A program made the position numbers and the translations under genes. Positions 37,064 to 45,575 of a stretch of 64,000 nt of DNA are shown piece by piece. The notes beneath the pieces were generated by a model, which ran no database searches, was not told the DNA's origin, and saw only the letters and a list, made by a program, of their open reading frames with translations. Within the stretch, counting starts at the first letter, position 1, and each line of letters opens with the position of its first letter. Source of the DNA: Pseudomonadota bacterium (GTDB taxonomy: Bacteria; Pseudomonadota; Alphaproteobacteria; Rhizobiales; Hyphomicrobiaceae); the NCBI GenBank assembly GCA_018242295.1, contig JAFECE010000011.1, forward strand, positions 434,001 to 498,000. The letters run 5' to 3'.

Positions 37064-37969
37064 ATGACAGAATTTTTCACGCTTGCGCACTTTTCCGATG
37101 TGCATCTGCCGCCGGTTTTGGGGACCGGATGGCGGCATTGGAATACCAAGCGCGCACTCGGATATGTGAACTGGATCCGCAAACGGCGCCGTGTTCATCA
37201 GGGCGAGATCGCCGACAAGTTGCTCGCTGATGCGGCTGCACTCTGTGTCGATCATATCACAATCACGGGGGATCTCATCAATCTCGGGCTGCCGCAGGAA
37301 TATGAAGCGGCACACGCCTGGCTTCAAAGCATCGGCCCGCCCGAGAACGTCACCGTCGTTCCGGGAAATCATGACATCTATTCGAGCCTCTACGGCGATC
37401 CCGGCGTCGCACGCTGGGCGGAATACATGGGGGGAGAGAACGAGACGCTGGCCTTCCCGTTTGTCAGGCGCATCGGGCCGATTGCGCTCGTCGGCTTGAA
37501 TTCCGCGGTGGAGACGCCGCCCTTCGTCGCCAGCGGCCGGCTCGGCGCCCATCAACTCGAGATCGCCGGCGAGCAACTTGCGGCACTCGGCGAAGAAGGC
37601 GTCGTCCGCGTCGTTCTCATCCACCATCCGCCGCTTCCCAATCTCGCGCCGCCACGGCGGGCGCTGAGCGATGCGGCGCACTTCGCGCATCTCCTCGAAC
37701 GTGGCAATGCCGAGCTTGTGCTCTACGGACACAATCATCAGTCGCGCGTCGACTGGCTGCCGTCGCGTACGAAACCCATTCCGGTGGTCGGCGTCGCTTC
37801 TGCGTCGGCGGGTTTCGCGCATGGCGACGAACCCTTAGCGAGCTACAATCTCTTCACGTTCTTCAAAAACGGGACCGGGCTTCGCATCCGCCATGTCGTG
37901 CGCGGAATCGATGCGCCCAATGCGCCGGTCAAAAAAATCAGCGAGACCGTTCTCACGCCGGAATTGTGA
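37064..37969 (+). CDS. Calcineurin-like metallophosphoesterase
   Basis: A 301-residue cytosolic phosphoesterase (cyclic-nucleotide phosphodiesterase-like). Metal motifs: LAHFSDVHL, ITITGDLINLG, VVPGNHDIY, LIHHPPLP and LYGHNHQSR. ATG 37064 gives the canonical start right before the first motif, though no good Shine-Dalgarno site stands in front; ATG 37022 is a possible earlier start. Substrate unknown. Confidence 0.88.
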   Translation: MTEFFTLAHFSDVHLPPVLGTGWRHWNTKRALGYVNWIRKRRRVHQGEIADKLLADAAALCVDHITITGDLINLGLPQEYEAAHAWLQSIGPPENVTVVPGNHDIYSSLYGDPGVARWAEYMGGENETLAFPFVRRIGPIALVGLNSAVETPPFVASGRLGAHQLEIAGEQLAALGEEGVVRVVLIHHPPLPNLAPPRRALSDAAHFAHLLERGNAELVLYGHNHQSRVDWLPSRTKPIPVVGVASASAGFAHGDEPLASYNLFTFFKNGTGLRIRHVVRGIDAPNAPVKKISETVLTPEL

Positions 37970-38322
37970 TCGCGTCGACTGTACGATTGCTTTCCGAGCG
38001 GCCAAATGCCACGCGCGCCAACATCGTGCCAATATCATGACAGGGATGCCGCAAGCTGACGCACGCGCGTGATTTCCGAATACGATTTTGGGTCTCGCGC
38101 GTTGACGCTTACGCGTCGAGCACAACATCGGGCTTCGTTCGCACAAGCGTTGAGCAAAAAATCGCTCAATGGGCATGTGTAACATTTACACGCTAGTGAC
38201 TAAGCTTTGTGGTTGCCCAGTCGTTCTGCCGCGGCGTCACGGTCACACGCTTGCCCCCGGCGTTGATGATATGGAATCACGCTGGCCTTGGTTTCCGATT
38301 GGCCTGCGGGGAGCAATGCGGT

Positions 38323-39414
38323 TTGCCGAAATCTGCTTACATCAACCTTGCCCTTCAAGGCGGCGGAGCTCATGGCGCCTTTACGTGGGGCGTGCTCGAC
38401 AGGCTGCTGGAAGATGAGACGCTTCAGTTCGGCTGGATCAGCGCGACGAGTGCCGGTGCCGTCAATGCGGTCGCTCTCGCGGCGGGATTAGCCGAAGGCT
38501 CTCGCGATAAGGCGCGCGAGAAAATGTACAAGATCTGGCACGCCGTTCACAGCGCGGCCATTCCGGACTTGACGCGGCTCAATCCCTTTCTCAATGGGCT
38601 TGTCCGGCCGTCACACCTGACGACGCATTTCACGACGATGCTGTCGCCTTATGAATTCAATCCGCTCGGCTTCGATCCGCTTCGCCGGTTGCTCACCGAG
38701 CATGTCGATTTCGAGTTGATCCGCGCAAAGTCGCCGGTCGAGCTGCTGATTGCGGCGACGCATGTCGCAACGGGAAGAGCGCGCCTCTTTCGCGAAAACG
38801 AGATCACGGTCGATGCCGTGCTCGCATCGGCATGTCTCCCGGTCATGCATCACGCCGTCGAAATCGAAGGCGCGGCGTATTGGGACGGCGGCTTTTCGGC
38901 CAATCCGGATCTCGTAACGCTCGCGAGCGAAAGCCCGGTTGGCGACACCCTGCTGGTGATGGTCGCGCCGCGGGTCAACACGAAGTTGCCGACTACGGCG
39001 CGCGATATTTCAAACCACGCCAATCGTCTGACGTTCAATGCGCCACTGCTGCGCGACATCGAGGTCATCACGGCAGCGCGCGAGACATCGGGACCGCTGC
39101 TCGCGAAGGGCCGTCTCGCGCCGATTTGCCGGCACCGTTTTCATCTGATCGATGGAGGTCCGGTGACGGGCGAGCTCAATCCCGAGACGACCGTGAAGCC
39201 CGACTGGGACATCATCACGTACCTCCATGGTGCGGGGCGCGATTACGCGGAGAAGTGGCTCGGCGTTGCGCGTTCGGCCGTCGGCAGGCTCGAAACCATC
39301 GATTTGGTCAAGCACTTCTTCCCCGCCGTCGAGGACGGCATCACGTTCCGCGCGCCAACGGTGGCGAAGCGGCCGGCGCAGAAGCGCGGTGTTGGTGGCA
39401 AACGCCTGAAGTAA
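38323..39414 (+). CDS. Patatin-like phospholipase
   Basis: A 363-residue patatin-family lipid hydrolase with a Ser-Asp dyad. It shows the oxyanion motif LQGGGAHGAF, the nucleophile Ser in SATSAGAV (the usual GxSxG first Gly is Ala) and the Asp in WDGGFSANP. TTG 38323 is the likely start: GGGGAG lies nine bases upstream and the N-terminus (MPKSAYINLALQGGGAHG) is the usual one. Upstream in-frame starts at 38209 (GTG) and 38266 (ATG) would add residues with no homology to the family. The 350-base region before it (37970-38322) shows no other gene. Confidence 0.85.
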   Translation: MPKSAYINLALQGGGAHGAFTWGVLDRLLEDETLQFGWISATSAGAVNAVALAAGLAEGSRDKAREKMYKIWHAVHSAAIPDLTRLNPFLNGLVRPSHLTTHFTTMLSPYEFNPLGFDPLRRLLTEHVDFELIRAKSPVELLIAATHVATGRARLFRENEITVDAVLASACLPVMHHAVEIEGAAYWDGGFSANPDLVTLASESPVGDTLLVMVAPRVNTKLPTTARDISNHANRLTFNAPLLRDIEVITAARETSGPLLAKGRLAPICRHRFHLIDGGPVTGELNPETTVKPDWDIITYLHGAGRDYAEKWLGVARSAVGRLETIDLVKHFFPAVEDGITFRAPTVAKRPAQKRGVGGKRLK

Positions 39415-39445
39415 CGGGCGTCGATCGCCGATAGGCTTTGGGCGA

Positions 39446-40252
39446 TCAGGTCACGAGCCGAGCGTAGCCTTCGGCGACGGTTTCCTCGAGCAAGCGCTTG
39501 TATTCGCCGTAGGCCGGGTTCTTCGGCGATATCTCGCCGAACGCATCGGCTGGAAAGTCTTCGCGCTGGGCATAGAGGATCGGCGTCGCGACGGGGATGA
39601 AGGTCGCGCGCTGCTTGTTCAGCGTCGTTATGATGCCGCGCATTTCGCCGGCGCGATCGAGCTGCGAGACGACCACCATGCGCATGGCACCTTTGGTCAG
39701 CGAGACGAGGTGGATGAAGCTCGACGACGCCGGAATATAGAGACGGCCGCGATGAGCATATGGTGCGTCCGGGCGCTCGCGCTCTTGAAAGACGAGGCTC
39801 GGCCACTCGGCGTCCCAGCTGATGTCGGTGCGATAGGCGATAATCTGGTCGGGGACCGAGAACGCGCGTCTCAGCGTCAGGTAACTGCCGATGTAATGAT
39901 CGACCGCCGCGCGCGAATAGGCGCCCATATAGACGGGGGCGATGCCGCCGCCGTTGCCTTTGAGTTCCAACGGCCCTCCGGCGCTTTCGAGGGCGACGGA
40001 TTCCCCGTGCCAGGCGTCGCGCAGCCCGTGAAAATCGAGGCCCAGCACCATGCAGACATCGAAGAGCGTCTGATCGCGAACGGAGCGGCCGCCGAGCAGG
40101 TTCTGTATCGTCTTCTCGTGGCAATCGGCGGCGTCGGCGAGTTCCGCCTGCGTCAGCTTCTTTTCGACCATGGCCGTCTTGATGCGCTCGAGCGCCTCGG
40201 GCCGAGTTGTGACGGGCGCAGGCTGGGCGACAGCTTTCTTCATTGGCCGCAT
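39446..40252 (-). CDS. HTH regulator with a novel C-terminal domain
   Basis: A 268-residue protein. Residues about 18-72 form an XRE-type helix-turn-helix (ALERIKTAMVEKKLTQAELA, then HEKTIQNLLGGRSVRD). The remaining 190 residues (PVYMGAYSRAAVDHYIGSYL, WDAEWPSLVFQERER, RLYIPASSSFIHLVS) form an unfamiliar mixed domain that may bind a ligand. The frame is open upstream to 40537, but that stretch is Arg/Pro-rich and reads as non-coding; ATG 40252 is preferred (or 40243). A weak purine region precedes it. Target unknown. Confidence 0.75.
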   Translation of the reverse strand: MRPMKKAVAQPAPVTTRPEALERIKTAMVEKKLTQAELADAADCHEKTIQNLLGGRSVRDQTLFDVCMVLGLDFHGLRDAWHGESVALESAGGPLELKGNGGGIAPVYMGAYSRAAVDHYIGSYLTLRRAFSVPDQIIAYRTDISWDAEWPSLVFQERERPDAPYAHRGRLYIPASSSFIHLVSLTKGAMRMVVVSQLDRAGEMRGIITTLNKQRATFIPVATPILYAQREDFPADAFGEISPKNPAYGEYKRLLEETVAEGYARLVT

Positions 40253-40470
40253 GATTTTGAAGCCCGGCGACGGACGCAGCCGGTATCGGAAATTACCGAT
40301 TCTTTCCGTTCGGACGCAATCGGAATCCGGGGGCAATAAACCCCTTCCTCCTGTTGCCGCTGGGTAACGCCGAACGGTCTCACGTTTCTGGACGGCTTTC
40401 CGCATTGTCGGGATGTCCACCGCTGGGGTGGAGCGGCGCTCTCGCAGGCGCCAAACGAGGAGATGGGCAC

Positions 40471-40854
40471 ATGTCGGACACTGGAACCTTGAAGCTGGCG
40501 GCGGCGGTATCGGCCGGGTCGCTGCTGGCGCTCGCATTTTTCGCCAGCGCGGTTCGTCCCGCAGCCGCGCAGGACTTCGACTGCCGGAGAGCGCAAACGA
40601 CGTCGGAACGGACGATTTGCCGGAGCGACAGGCTGGCGGGCCTCGATGAGCGGATGAGCTCTCTCTATTCGGAACTCAAAGCCGCCTCCGGCAACCGCTA
40701 CGAGCGCAACGATTTGAAGGATTATCAGCGGCAGTTCCTGGATGCGCGCGACAGCTGCGGCCGGGACACGGAATGCATCCGCGGCGCCTACCTCGATCAG
40801 ATCAGTGTTTTGGAATCCCGCCTGGAGCGGGCTTACCGGCGGTCCGAGCGCTGA
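40471..40854 (+). CDS. Exported LprI/DUF1311-type protein
   Basis: A 127-residue secreted protein. The signal peptide is followed by [34 protein letters not shown] (cited by its parts [13 protein letters not shown] and LAGLDERMS), which is the lysozyme-inhibitor LprI-like N-terminal domain. A second Cys pair is [15 protein letters not shown]. Four cysteines suggest two disulphides in the periplasm. ATG 40471 follows GAGGAGATGG. Its last 22 bases overlap the tail of the convergent rlpA-like gene. Confidence 0.82.
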   Translation: MSDTGTLKLAAAVSAGSLLALAFFASAVRPAAAQDFDCRRAQTTSERTICRSDRLAGLDERMSSLYSELKAASGNRYERNDLKDYQRQFLDARDSCGRDTECIRGAYLDQISVLESRLERAYRRSER

Positions 40855-41474
40855 ACGACATTTTCCGGCTTCGGACCGTCTTCCCGGCCGAGGACCTCGA
40901 GCTTGACGTCGGCCAGACCCTTGCCGGTCATGCCGAGGTTCTCGGCGGCTTTCGTCGAAAGGTCGATCACGCGGCCCGGCTTGAAGGGGCCGCGGTCGTT
41001 GATCCGGACGACGACGCTATCGCCGCTATCGAGCCTCGTCACGCGAACGCGCGTGCCGAAGGGCAGGGTCCGGTGCGCGGCCGTGAGGTCCTGGGGATTG
41101 AACGCTTCCCCGGTCGCGGTCCGTTCGCCCTTTCCGTAGAAGGAGGCGACGCCCGTAAGGGCGTGATTGGCACCCGCGGGATCGGGGCCGTGCAGGGCAT
41201 AGGGCCGCTCGCCGAGTGGCGTTGCCGTCACGGCCGGCTGCTTGGATTTGGCGAAGACCGGCTTCGCGATGATGATGTTTGCCTGCCAATGATCGAACGT
41301 GCCTGCCGGGCTGGCGGGGGCAGTGACCGTCTTCCAGTTTCCGAGGGCAACAGCTTTGTTGGCCGGTCCGGAGAGGGCATCGGGCAGTGATTGGGCTTTG
41401 GACGGGTCGCTCGCTGCGGAAAGGCTCAAAACGACCAGAAGCGCAATACTTGCCGTACTAATGCTCAGGCGCAC
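40833..41474 (-). CDS. RlpA-like septal/peptidoglycan protein (long form)
   Basis: A 213-residue exported double-psi beta-barrel protein. The GTG 41474 start (GGGG upstream) opens a signal peptide ([15 protein letters not shown]). A ~75-residue linker precedes the barrel: [39 protein letters not shown] (cited by [14 protein letters not shown] and [13 protein letters not shown]), [17 protein letters not shown]. RlpA proteins cut or bind glycan strands lacking stem peptides; activity here is not shown. Tail overlaps the LprI-like gene. Confidence 0.88.
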   Translation of the reverse strand: MRLSISTASIALLVVLSLSAASDPSKAQSLPDALSGPANKAVALGNWKTVTAPASPAGTFDHWQANIIIAKPVFAKSKQPAVTATPLGERPYALHGPDPAGANHALTGVASFYGKGERTATGEAFNPQDLTAAHRTLPFGTRVRVTRLDSGDSVVVRINDRGPFKPGRVIDLSTKAAENLGMTGKGLADVKLEVLGREDGPKPENVVQRSDRR

Positions 41475-41529
41475 GCATATCCCCCCGGATATTCCCCAAT
41501 CCGACGACTATGCTGATTCGCGGTGGCGG

Positions 41530-41568
41530 AAAAACGTCGGGGAGCATTGGATACCCAACACTCCCCGA
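41530..41568 (-). terminator. Minus-strand rho-independent terminator between the two rlpA-like genes
   Basis: Read on the minus strand, TCGGGGAG (41568-41561) pairs with CTCCCCGA (41544-41537), with an inner stem at its tip, followed by CGTTTTT (41534-41530). It ends the transcript of the upstream rlpA-like gene at 41594. Confidence 0.75.
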
Positions 41569-41593
41569 AGTTAGCCCGCTATGACCTTAAGGC

Positions 41594-42103
41594 TCAGCTG
41601 CGGCCGAGAACCTCGAGCGAGACGCGCGCGACGCCGGCTCCAGTCATGTTGATTTGCCGTGCGGCACCGCGCGACAGGTCGATGACGCGGCCGCCGATGA
41701 AGGGACCACGGTCGTTGATCGTGACGACGACCGACTGGCCGTTCGACTGGTTCGTGACGCGAACGCGCGTGCCGAACGGCAGCGTGCGATGAGCCGCCGT
41801 CATGCCCTCAGGGTTGAAACGGGCGCCCGAAGCGGTCTTCTGGCCTTCCCAGTAGTAGGACGCCATACCGCCCGTGGTGCTGGTGCCGCCACCGACGTGT
41901 TTGCGGGTGTTGGCCTGAGCGTAATGCTTGCGCGACCCCTTAGACGCGTAGCGGGCCTTCTTATTAGATGCGTAGTGAGCCTTCTTATAGGAAGAAGCCT
42001 TATGATACGTCGCCTTGTGATGCGTCGAGGACGCCATTGCGGGGACGGTTGCTGCCGTCATCCCAGCGAACGCGAACACGGCGATCGCAATAGTTGAACG
42101 CAT
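41594..42103 (-). CDS. RlpA-like protein with Tyr/Lys/His-rich spacer
   Basis: A 169-residue exported RlpA-like protein. The signal is followed by a low-complexity basic and aromatic spacer ([20 protein letters not shown]) and then the double-psi barrel [34 protein letters not shown] and [16 protein letters not shown]. The start is ATG 42103, with GAGGAG seven bases upstream; the frame continues in front but lacks another signal. It is a paralogue of the downstream rlpA-like gene, a probable local duplication. Confidence 0.87.
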   Translation of the reverse strand: MRSTIAIAVFAFAGMTAATVPAMASSTHHKATYHKASSYKKAHYASNKKARYASKGSRKHYAQANTRKHVGGGTSTTGGMASYYWEGQKTASGARFNPEGMTAAHRTLPFGTRVRVTNQSNGQSVVVTINDRGPFIGGRVIDLSRGAARQINMTGAGVARVSLEVLGRS

Positions 42104-42187
42104 AGTGCACTCCTCATCAAAGGAGCAGCAGTGGTTCGGGTCGAATGAGCGGTTTCCCCCGCCCGCAGCACGCCTTAAGGCGACCAC

Positions 42188-42629
42188 GGGACAACCGCTT
42201 CGGAAGCGGCACCGTCGTTAATGTTGGGAGAAGTAGCCCCTAAGGCAGATTACCCCTATGACCCGTTACAGAACTCCAGAACCCAGTTCGTACTGCTGCC
42301 CGTGTTGACTGGGGTTCCCCCCGTCCTGGCCCGCCCAACCAGCACCCTGTGGATAAGAGGTCAACCCATTGCTGGTACCACCTTTTAACCATAATTGGTA
42401 AGTTGCGGAAAATTCTAAGATATTTTAAATGCACTTTGAGGTTGCGTGACGCCAGGTCGCAGAATTGGACTGCAATTAAGGGAACGGAAATCGTGGCGGA
42501 CGGCATGCCACAAAATGTTTACCCTTCAGTCCTCTAGCGTGAAGCACCGCGTTTCGCTCTGTGAGCGCCCTTTGCAACGGACAGATGATTTGGCTGGCCT
42601 GACTGCGGTCGCAATGGGATAGCCGCCGG
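42188..42629. other. Long intergenic region with no supported gene
   Basis: From 42188 to corA (42658) I see no gene I can support. Short frames exist on both strands but lack a binding site, family match or coding bias. An imperfect GC stem (CCGCCG ... CGGCGG, about 42623-42655) lies just past the corA stop and may help end its transcript. Confidence 0.5.
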
Positions 42630-42658
42630 GAGGCCCTTGTGTTTCGGCGGCGGTGAGA

Positions 42659-43630
42659 TCAGAGCCACCCCTTCTTCTTGAAATAGAGGTAGGGGATGAC
42701 GGCTGCTGCTAACATCAAAAACAGCGCGAACGGATAGCCCCAGGGCAGATCAAGCTCAGGCATATTCTTGAAGTTCATGCCGTAGATCGATGCAACCAGT
42801 GTCGGCGGCATCAGCATGACCGCCATGACCGAGAACAGCTTGATGATCTGGTTCTGCTCGTTCGAAATCATGCCGAGCGTTGCGTCGAGCAGGAAGCTTG
42901 TCCGAGTCGAGAGAAAGCGCATGCTTTCCATCAGCGACAGGATGTCGTGGTTGGCCGCTTCTATACGGGCGGCGACGCGCTGGTCATCTTTGCGTTCGCG
43001 CACGGCGTTGGCAAAAAAGAGCAAGAGGCGATGTAGGGACATGGCGCTTTCCTGCGCTCTGGCGGTTACGTCGCCTTCCTTGCCGACGGTCTTCAGAAGA
43101 ACGTCCAGGCGGCGGCTCTGAGGCGTGCTTACAGTGCTCTTTTGCCCGAACACGAGCGGTGCCATGCGCTCGACCTCGTCCTGCACGCGCTCGATCAGAT
43201 CGGCTTCCCGTTCGATCAACATTTCCAAAAGGCCGACCATGACGCCGGCGCCGGTAACGCAATCGATGTCGCCCTTCGCTGCCCGGGCGATGTAAATCGG
43301 AAAAGCGCGGGGTGAGGCGTAGCGAACCGTCACGAGGTGATTGCCGGAAAGGATGAACGTCACGACCGAGGTCATCGGCACTTGCTGGTCGCTGTTGTGC
43401 AGGATGAAGCCGCTCATGTAGTAGGCGCCGTTATCGGTATAGAAGCGGTTCGACGCCTCGATCTCGCGCATCTCGGACCGCGTGGGCACCTCTATGCCGA
43501 GCGCCTGCTCGATATATTTGTCTTCGTCTTCCTTGGGCTCGACCAGATCAATCCAAACGCTCGTCGAGAGATCACCCAGCTGGTCCCGCTGGACCAGTTT
43601 GCCACCAACTGCGTCATAGACCGTGATCAT
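42659..43630 (-). CDS. corA: CorA-family magnesium/cobalt transporter
   Basis: A 323-residue pentameric divalent-cation channel protein. It has a cytosolic alpha/beta funnel (residues about 1-260) and two C-terminal helices: TM1 FSVMAVMLMPPTLVASIYGMNF, ending in the signature GMN, and TM2 YPFALFLMLAAAVIPYLYF, then a basic end KKKGWL. The start is ATG 43630, after AAAAGG; the frame extends further but is not conserved. Motif and length are canonical. Confidence 0.94.
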   Translation of the reverse strand: MITVYDAVGGKLVQRDQLGDLSTSVWIDLVEPKEDEDKYIEQALGIEVPTRSEMREIEASNRFYTDNGAYYMSGFILHNSDQQVPMTSVVTFILSGNHLVTVRYASPRAFPIYIARAAKGDIDCVTGAGVMVGLLEMLIEREADLIERVQDEVERMAPLVFGQKSTVSTPQSRRLDVLLKTVGKEGDVTARAQESAMSLHRLLLFFANAVRERKDDQRVAARIEAANHDILSLMESMRFLSTRTSFLLDATLGMISNEQNQIIKLFSVMAVMLMPPTLVASIYGMNFKNMPELDLPWGYPFALFLMLAAAVIPYLYFKKKGWL

Positions 43631-43894
43631 TGTGGATAAACCTTTTAGGTTTGCAGCGCATTCTGATTGGCACTCGCCTGGTCCGGTGAGGAACCGGCCG
43701 CAAGAGCCCGGAGGAGGGACCGGCATTTGCGAACTCGCTTCCGTGAGCCGGCCGCAAATGCCGAGTTATGGCGGCGCCAGCCATTTCACGTCGCCGGTCT
43801 CCAGGCAATCGGCTAAGCGTCTAAATTTCGTGACGGAGCTTTGTTGCACCAAGACACACGAAGTGTGACAATTCCGTTCCAAAGGGAGGTGGCC

Positions 43895-44206
43895 ATGACT
43901 CTGCGATTGAACATCGGGACTGGTGTCTGCGTCGCGTTGCTGGCGATTGGATTTGCCGTGCCGGCCGAAGCGAAGATTCTATGCAAAAAGGGCTTTCAAG
44001 TGGTGCAGGGCTCGATGCTCGCGACGCCGTATTGCCAGGACCAGTATGTTGCGCAGGTGGCGAACGATTACGGATTCAGGGCGTCGCCCGACCGGGTTCG
44101 CAATGACCCGCTTTTCAAACAACACCTGTGCCGTTTCATCGGCCAGGACATCCGCATCAAGGAATCGTGCGACCAGGTCAGCCCGTCGGTGCGCGGACGC
44201 TTCTAG
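43895..44206 (+). CDS. Small exported cysteine-containing protein
   Basis: A 103-residue secreted protein: signal peptide ending near AEA-KILC, then KGFQVVQGSMLATPYCQDQYVAQVAND (cited by its part ATPYCQDQYVAQV), and HLCRFIGQDIRIKESCDQ. Four cysteines suggest disulphides. No known family. ATG 43895 follows AAAGGGAGGTGG. A terminator-like hairpin ends the unit. Confidence 0.7.
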   Translation: MTLRLNIGTGVCVALLAIGFAVPAEAKILCKKGFQVVQGSMLATPYCQDQYVAQVANDYGFRASPDRVRNDPLFKQHLCRFIGQDIRIKESCDQVSPSVRGRF

Positions 44207-44285
44207 ACTGGGGAGATTATCGCAGTGATGCGATGACAATCGCTGCAATTGCGACGGTCACCGGCATCACTCAAGAGTGTGGCTG

Positions 44286-44307
44286 TGGCGGCGGAGCCGC
44301 CAGTTTT
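44286..44307 (+). terminator. Rho-independent terminator after the small exported protein
   Basis: TGGCGGC-GGA-GCCGCCA is a perfect seven-pair stem followed by GTTTT. It lies between this gene and the convergent bactofilin gene. Confidence 0.6.
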
Positions 44308-44311
44308 GAAA

Positions 44312-44809
44312 TCAGTTGAGGTCGGGGGTGACTTCGCCCGCGTCCTTGGCGCGGCGCACGCTGCCATCGAACTGCGCGCCTTCGTCGATCGAGAGCGTCT
44401 GTTTGACGATGTCGCCATCGACGCGTGAGGTGGCGTTGAGGTTCACCGACGTACCCTTGAGGGCGCCGCTGACTTCACCCTGCACGGTGATGGTGCGCGC
44501 CGTGATGGTGCCTACAACACTTCCCGTTTCGCCAACCGTCACCGACTCGCCATGGACGTCGCCCTGGATATGGCCAGCGATGAGAAGCGAGCCTTTGGTC
44601 TTGATAACGAGCTGCTGGCCGGCAATCGTGATGTCCTGGCCGAGGACCGAGGTCGGCGCGTCAATCACCGGACCTGACTGCTGAATCGGCGAGCCGAAGA
44701 GCGGCGGAGCCGGGGCCTTCATTTGTGGAATCGGTTGCTGCTGCGCTGGCGTGAGCGTCTTGACTGGCTCTGACCCACGTGAATCCGGCGTCGCTACGCG
44801 GTTGAACAT
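44312..44809 (-). CDS. Bactofilin
   Basis: A 165-residue polymerising cytoskeletal protein. The bactofilin beta-helix is clear from the stacked repeats TKGSLLIAGHIQGDVHGESV, VGETGSVVGTITARTITVQG and ATSRVDGDIVKQTLSIDEGA with Gly/Val/Ile spacing, between an unfolded Pro/Gln-rich N-terminus and a short tail. In stalked or budding alphaproteobacteria such proteins help place growth zones. That would suit a Hyphomicrobium-like cell, but this link is inference. Confidence 0.92.
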   Translation of the reverse strand: MFNRVATPDSRGSEPVKTLTPAQQQPIPQMKAPAPPLFGSPIQQSGPVIDAPTSVLGQDITIAGQQLVIKTKGSLLIAGHIQGDVHGESVTVGETGSVVGTITARTITVQGEVSGALKGTSVNLNATSRVDGDIVKQTLSIDEGAQFDGSVRRAKDAGEVTPDLN

Positions 44810-45034
44810 TTAATACCCCCAAAAAAGAAACTGCTTTCGCCCGTCCCGCTGGTCCAGCTTTAAGCAGTGTACTTTGGGTACATTATGGCCAAGTCGGCAT
44901 ATCCGCCAGCCTCGATTCGCTGCTTCGCGAAAAAGGATTTCGGCGAAGATTGTTAACGGGCACGCGCCGCCCAAGATGTGAGCGGGCCCGCCATTTCCGA
45001 CGACCCGCCTAAAAGCATTTAGACACCCGACAAC

Positions 45035-45352
45035 CTATCTCCAGATGTCGACGAACGGGGCAACGATGTGCTTGCCGTGGCGGCCTTTGTAGACGTGTAC
45101 GAACGGTGCATCGACGACCGTCCTGCGGCCGCTTTCTACGCGGGTGAACGGCGCATGCACGACGTGCCGCCCATGCCGGTGATGATAGTGCCGTTGCCCG
45201 TCGCGATCGTAATCGTAATCGACCTTCACGACTTCGGCGGATGCTTTACCCGCGGGCTTCGCGACCGGCGTGGCGTTCGCTGCGGATGCGATCATCGCAA
45301 CCGCCCCAAGGGCGACGCCAATCGTTAGCGAGGAGCGGAAAAATGCCAGCAT
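45035..45352 (-). CDS. Small exported His/Arg-rich protein
   Basis: A 105-residue secreted protein: signal peptide (GVALGAVAMIASAANA), then a His- and Arg-rich stretch (RDGQRHYHHRHGRHVVHAPF) followed by two related segments APFTRVESGRRTVVDAPF and FVHVYKGRHGKHIVAPF. The repeated valine/aromatic pattern suggests short tandem beta units; His richness could mean metal binding. No family is recognised. ATG 45352 is preferred; ATG 45385 is eleven codons upstream. Confidence 0.55.
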   Translation of the reverse strand: MLAFFRSSLTIGVALGAVAMIASAANATPVAKPAGKASAEVVKVDYDYDRDGQRHYHHRHGRHVVHAPFTRVESGRRTVVDAPFVHVYKGRHGKHIVAPFVDIWR

Positions 45353-45575
45353 AAGATACTCTTTTCGTTTCTGTTTGTAGTGCATTGAAAATAAGGACCA
45401 AACTCCTCTGTCGCAACTTGGGTGCGGCAATGACCGACTCATGCGAGACTTGTGCTGAACTTGAGCCTGTACGGGTGAAACCGGAAAGCGACGTGCTCGT
45501 CCCAAATTTTCGGGAGCGGGCTGCTGACGCCATCGGAGTCTGCTAGGCTCGATTAATAAAATAAGGGAGGACAAC

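Noticed and set aside
39415-39449. GATCGCC and GGCGATC near the patatin and HTH gene ends.
   Set aside because: Short arms that overlap a stop codon, with no T run; too weak to call a terminator.
42240-42506. Minus-strand frame in the rlpA-corA gap.
   Set aside because: No ribosome site, no family pattern, and amino-acid makeup like translated non-coding DNA.
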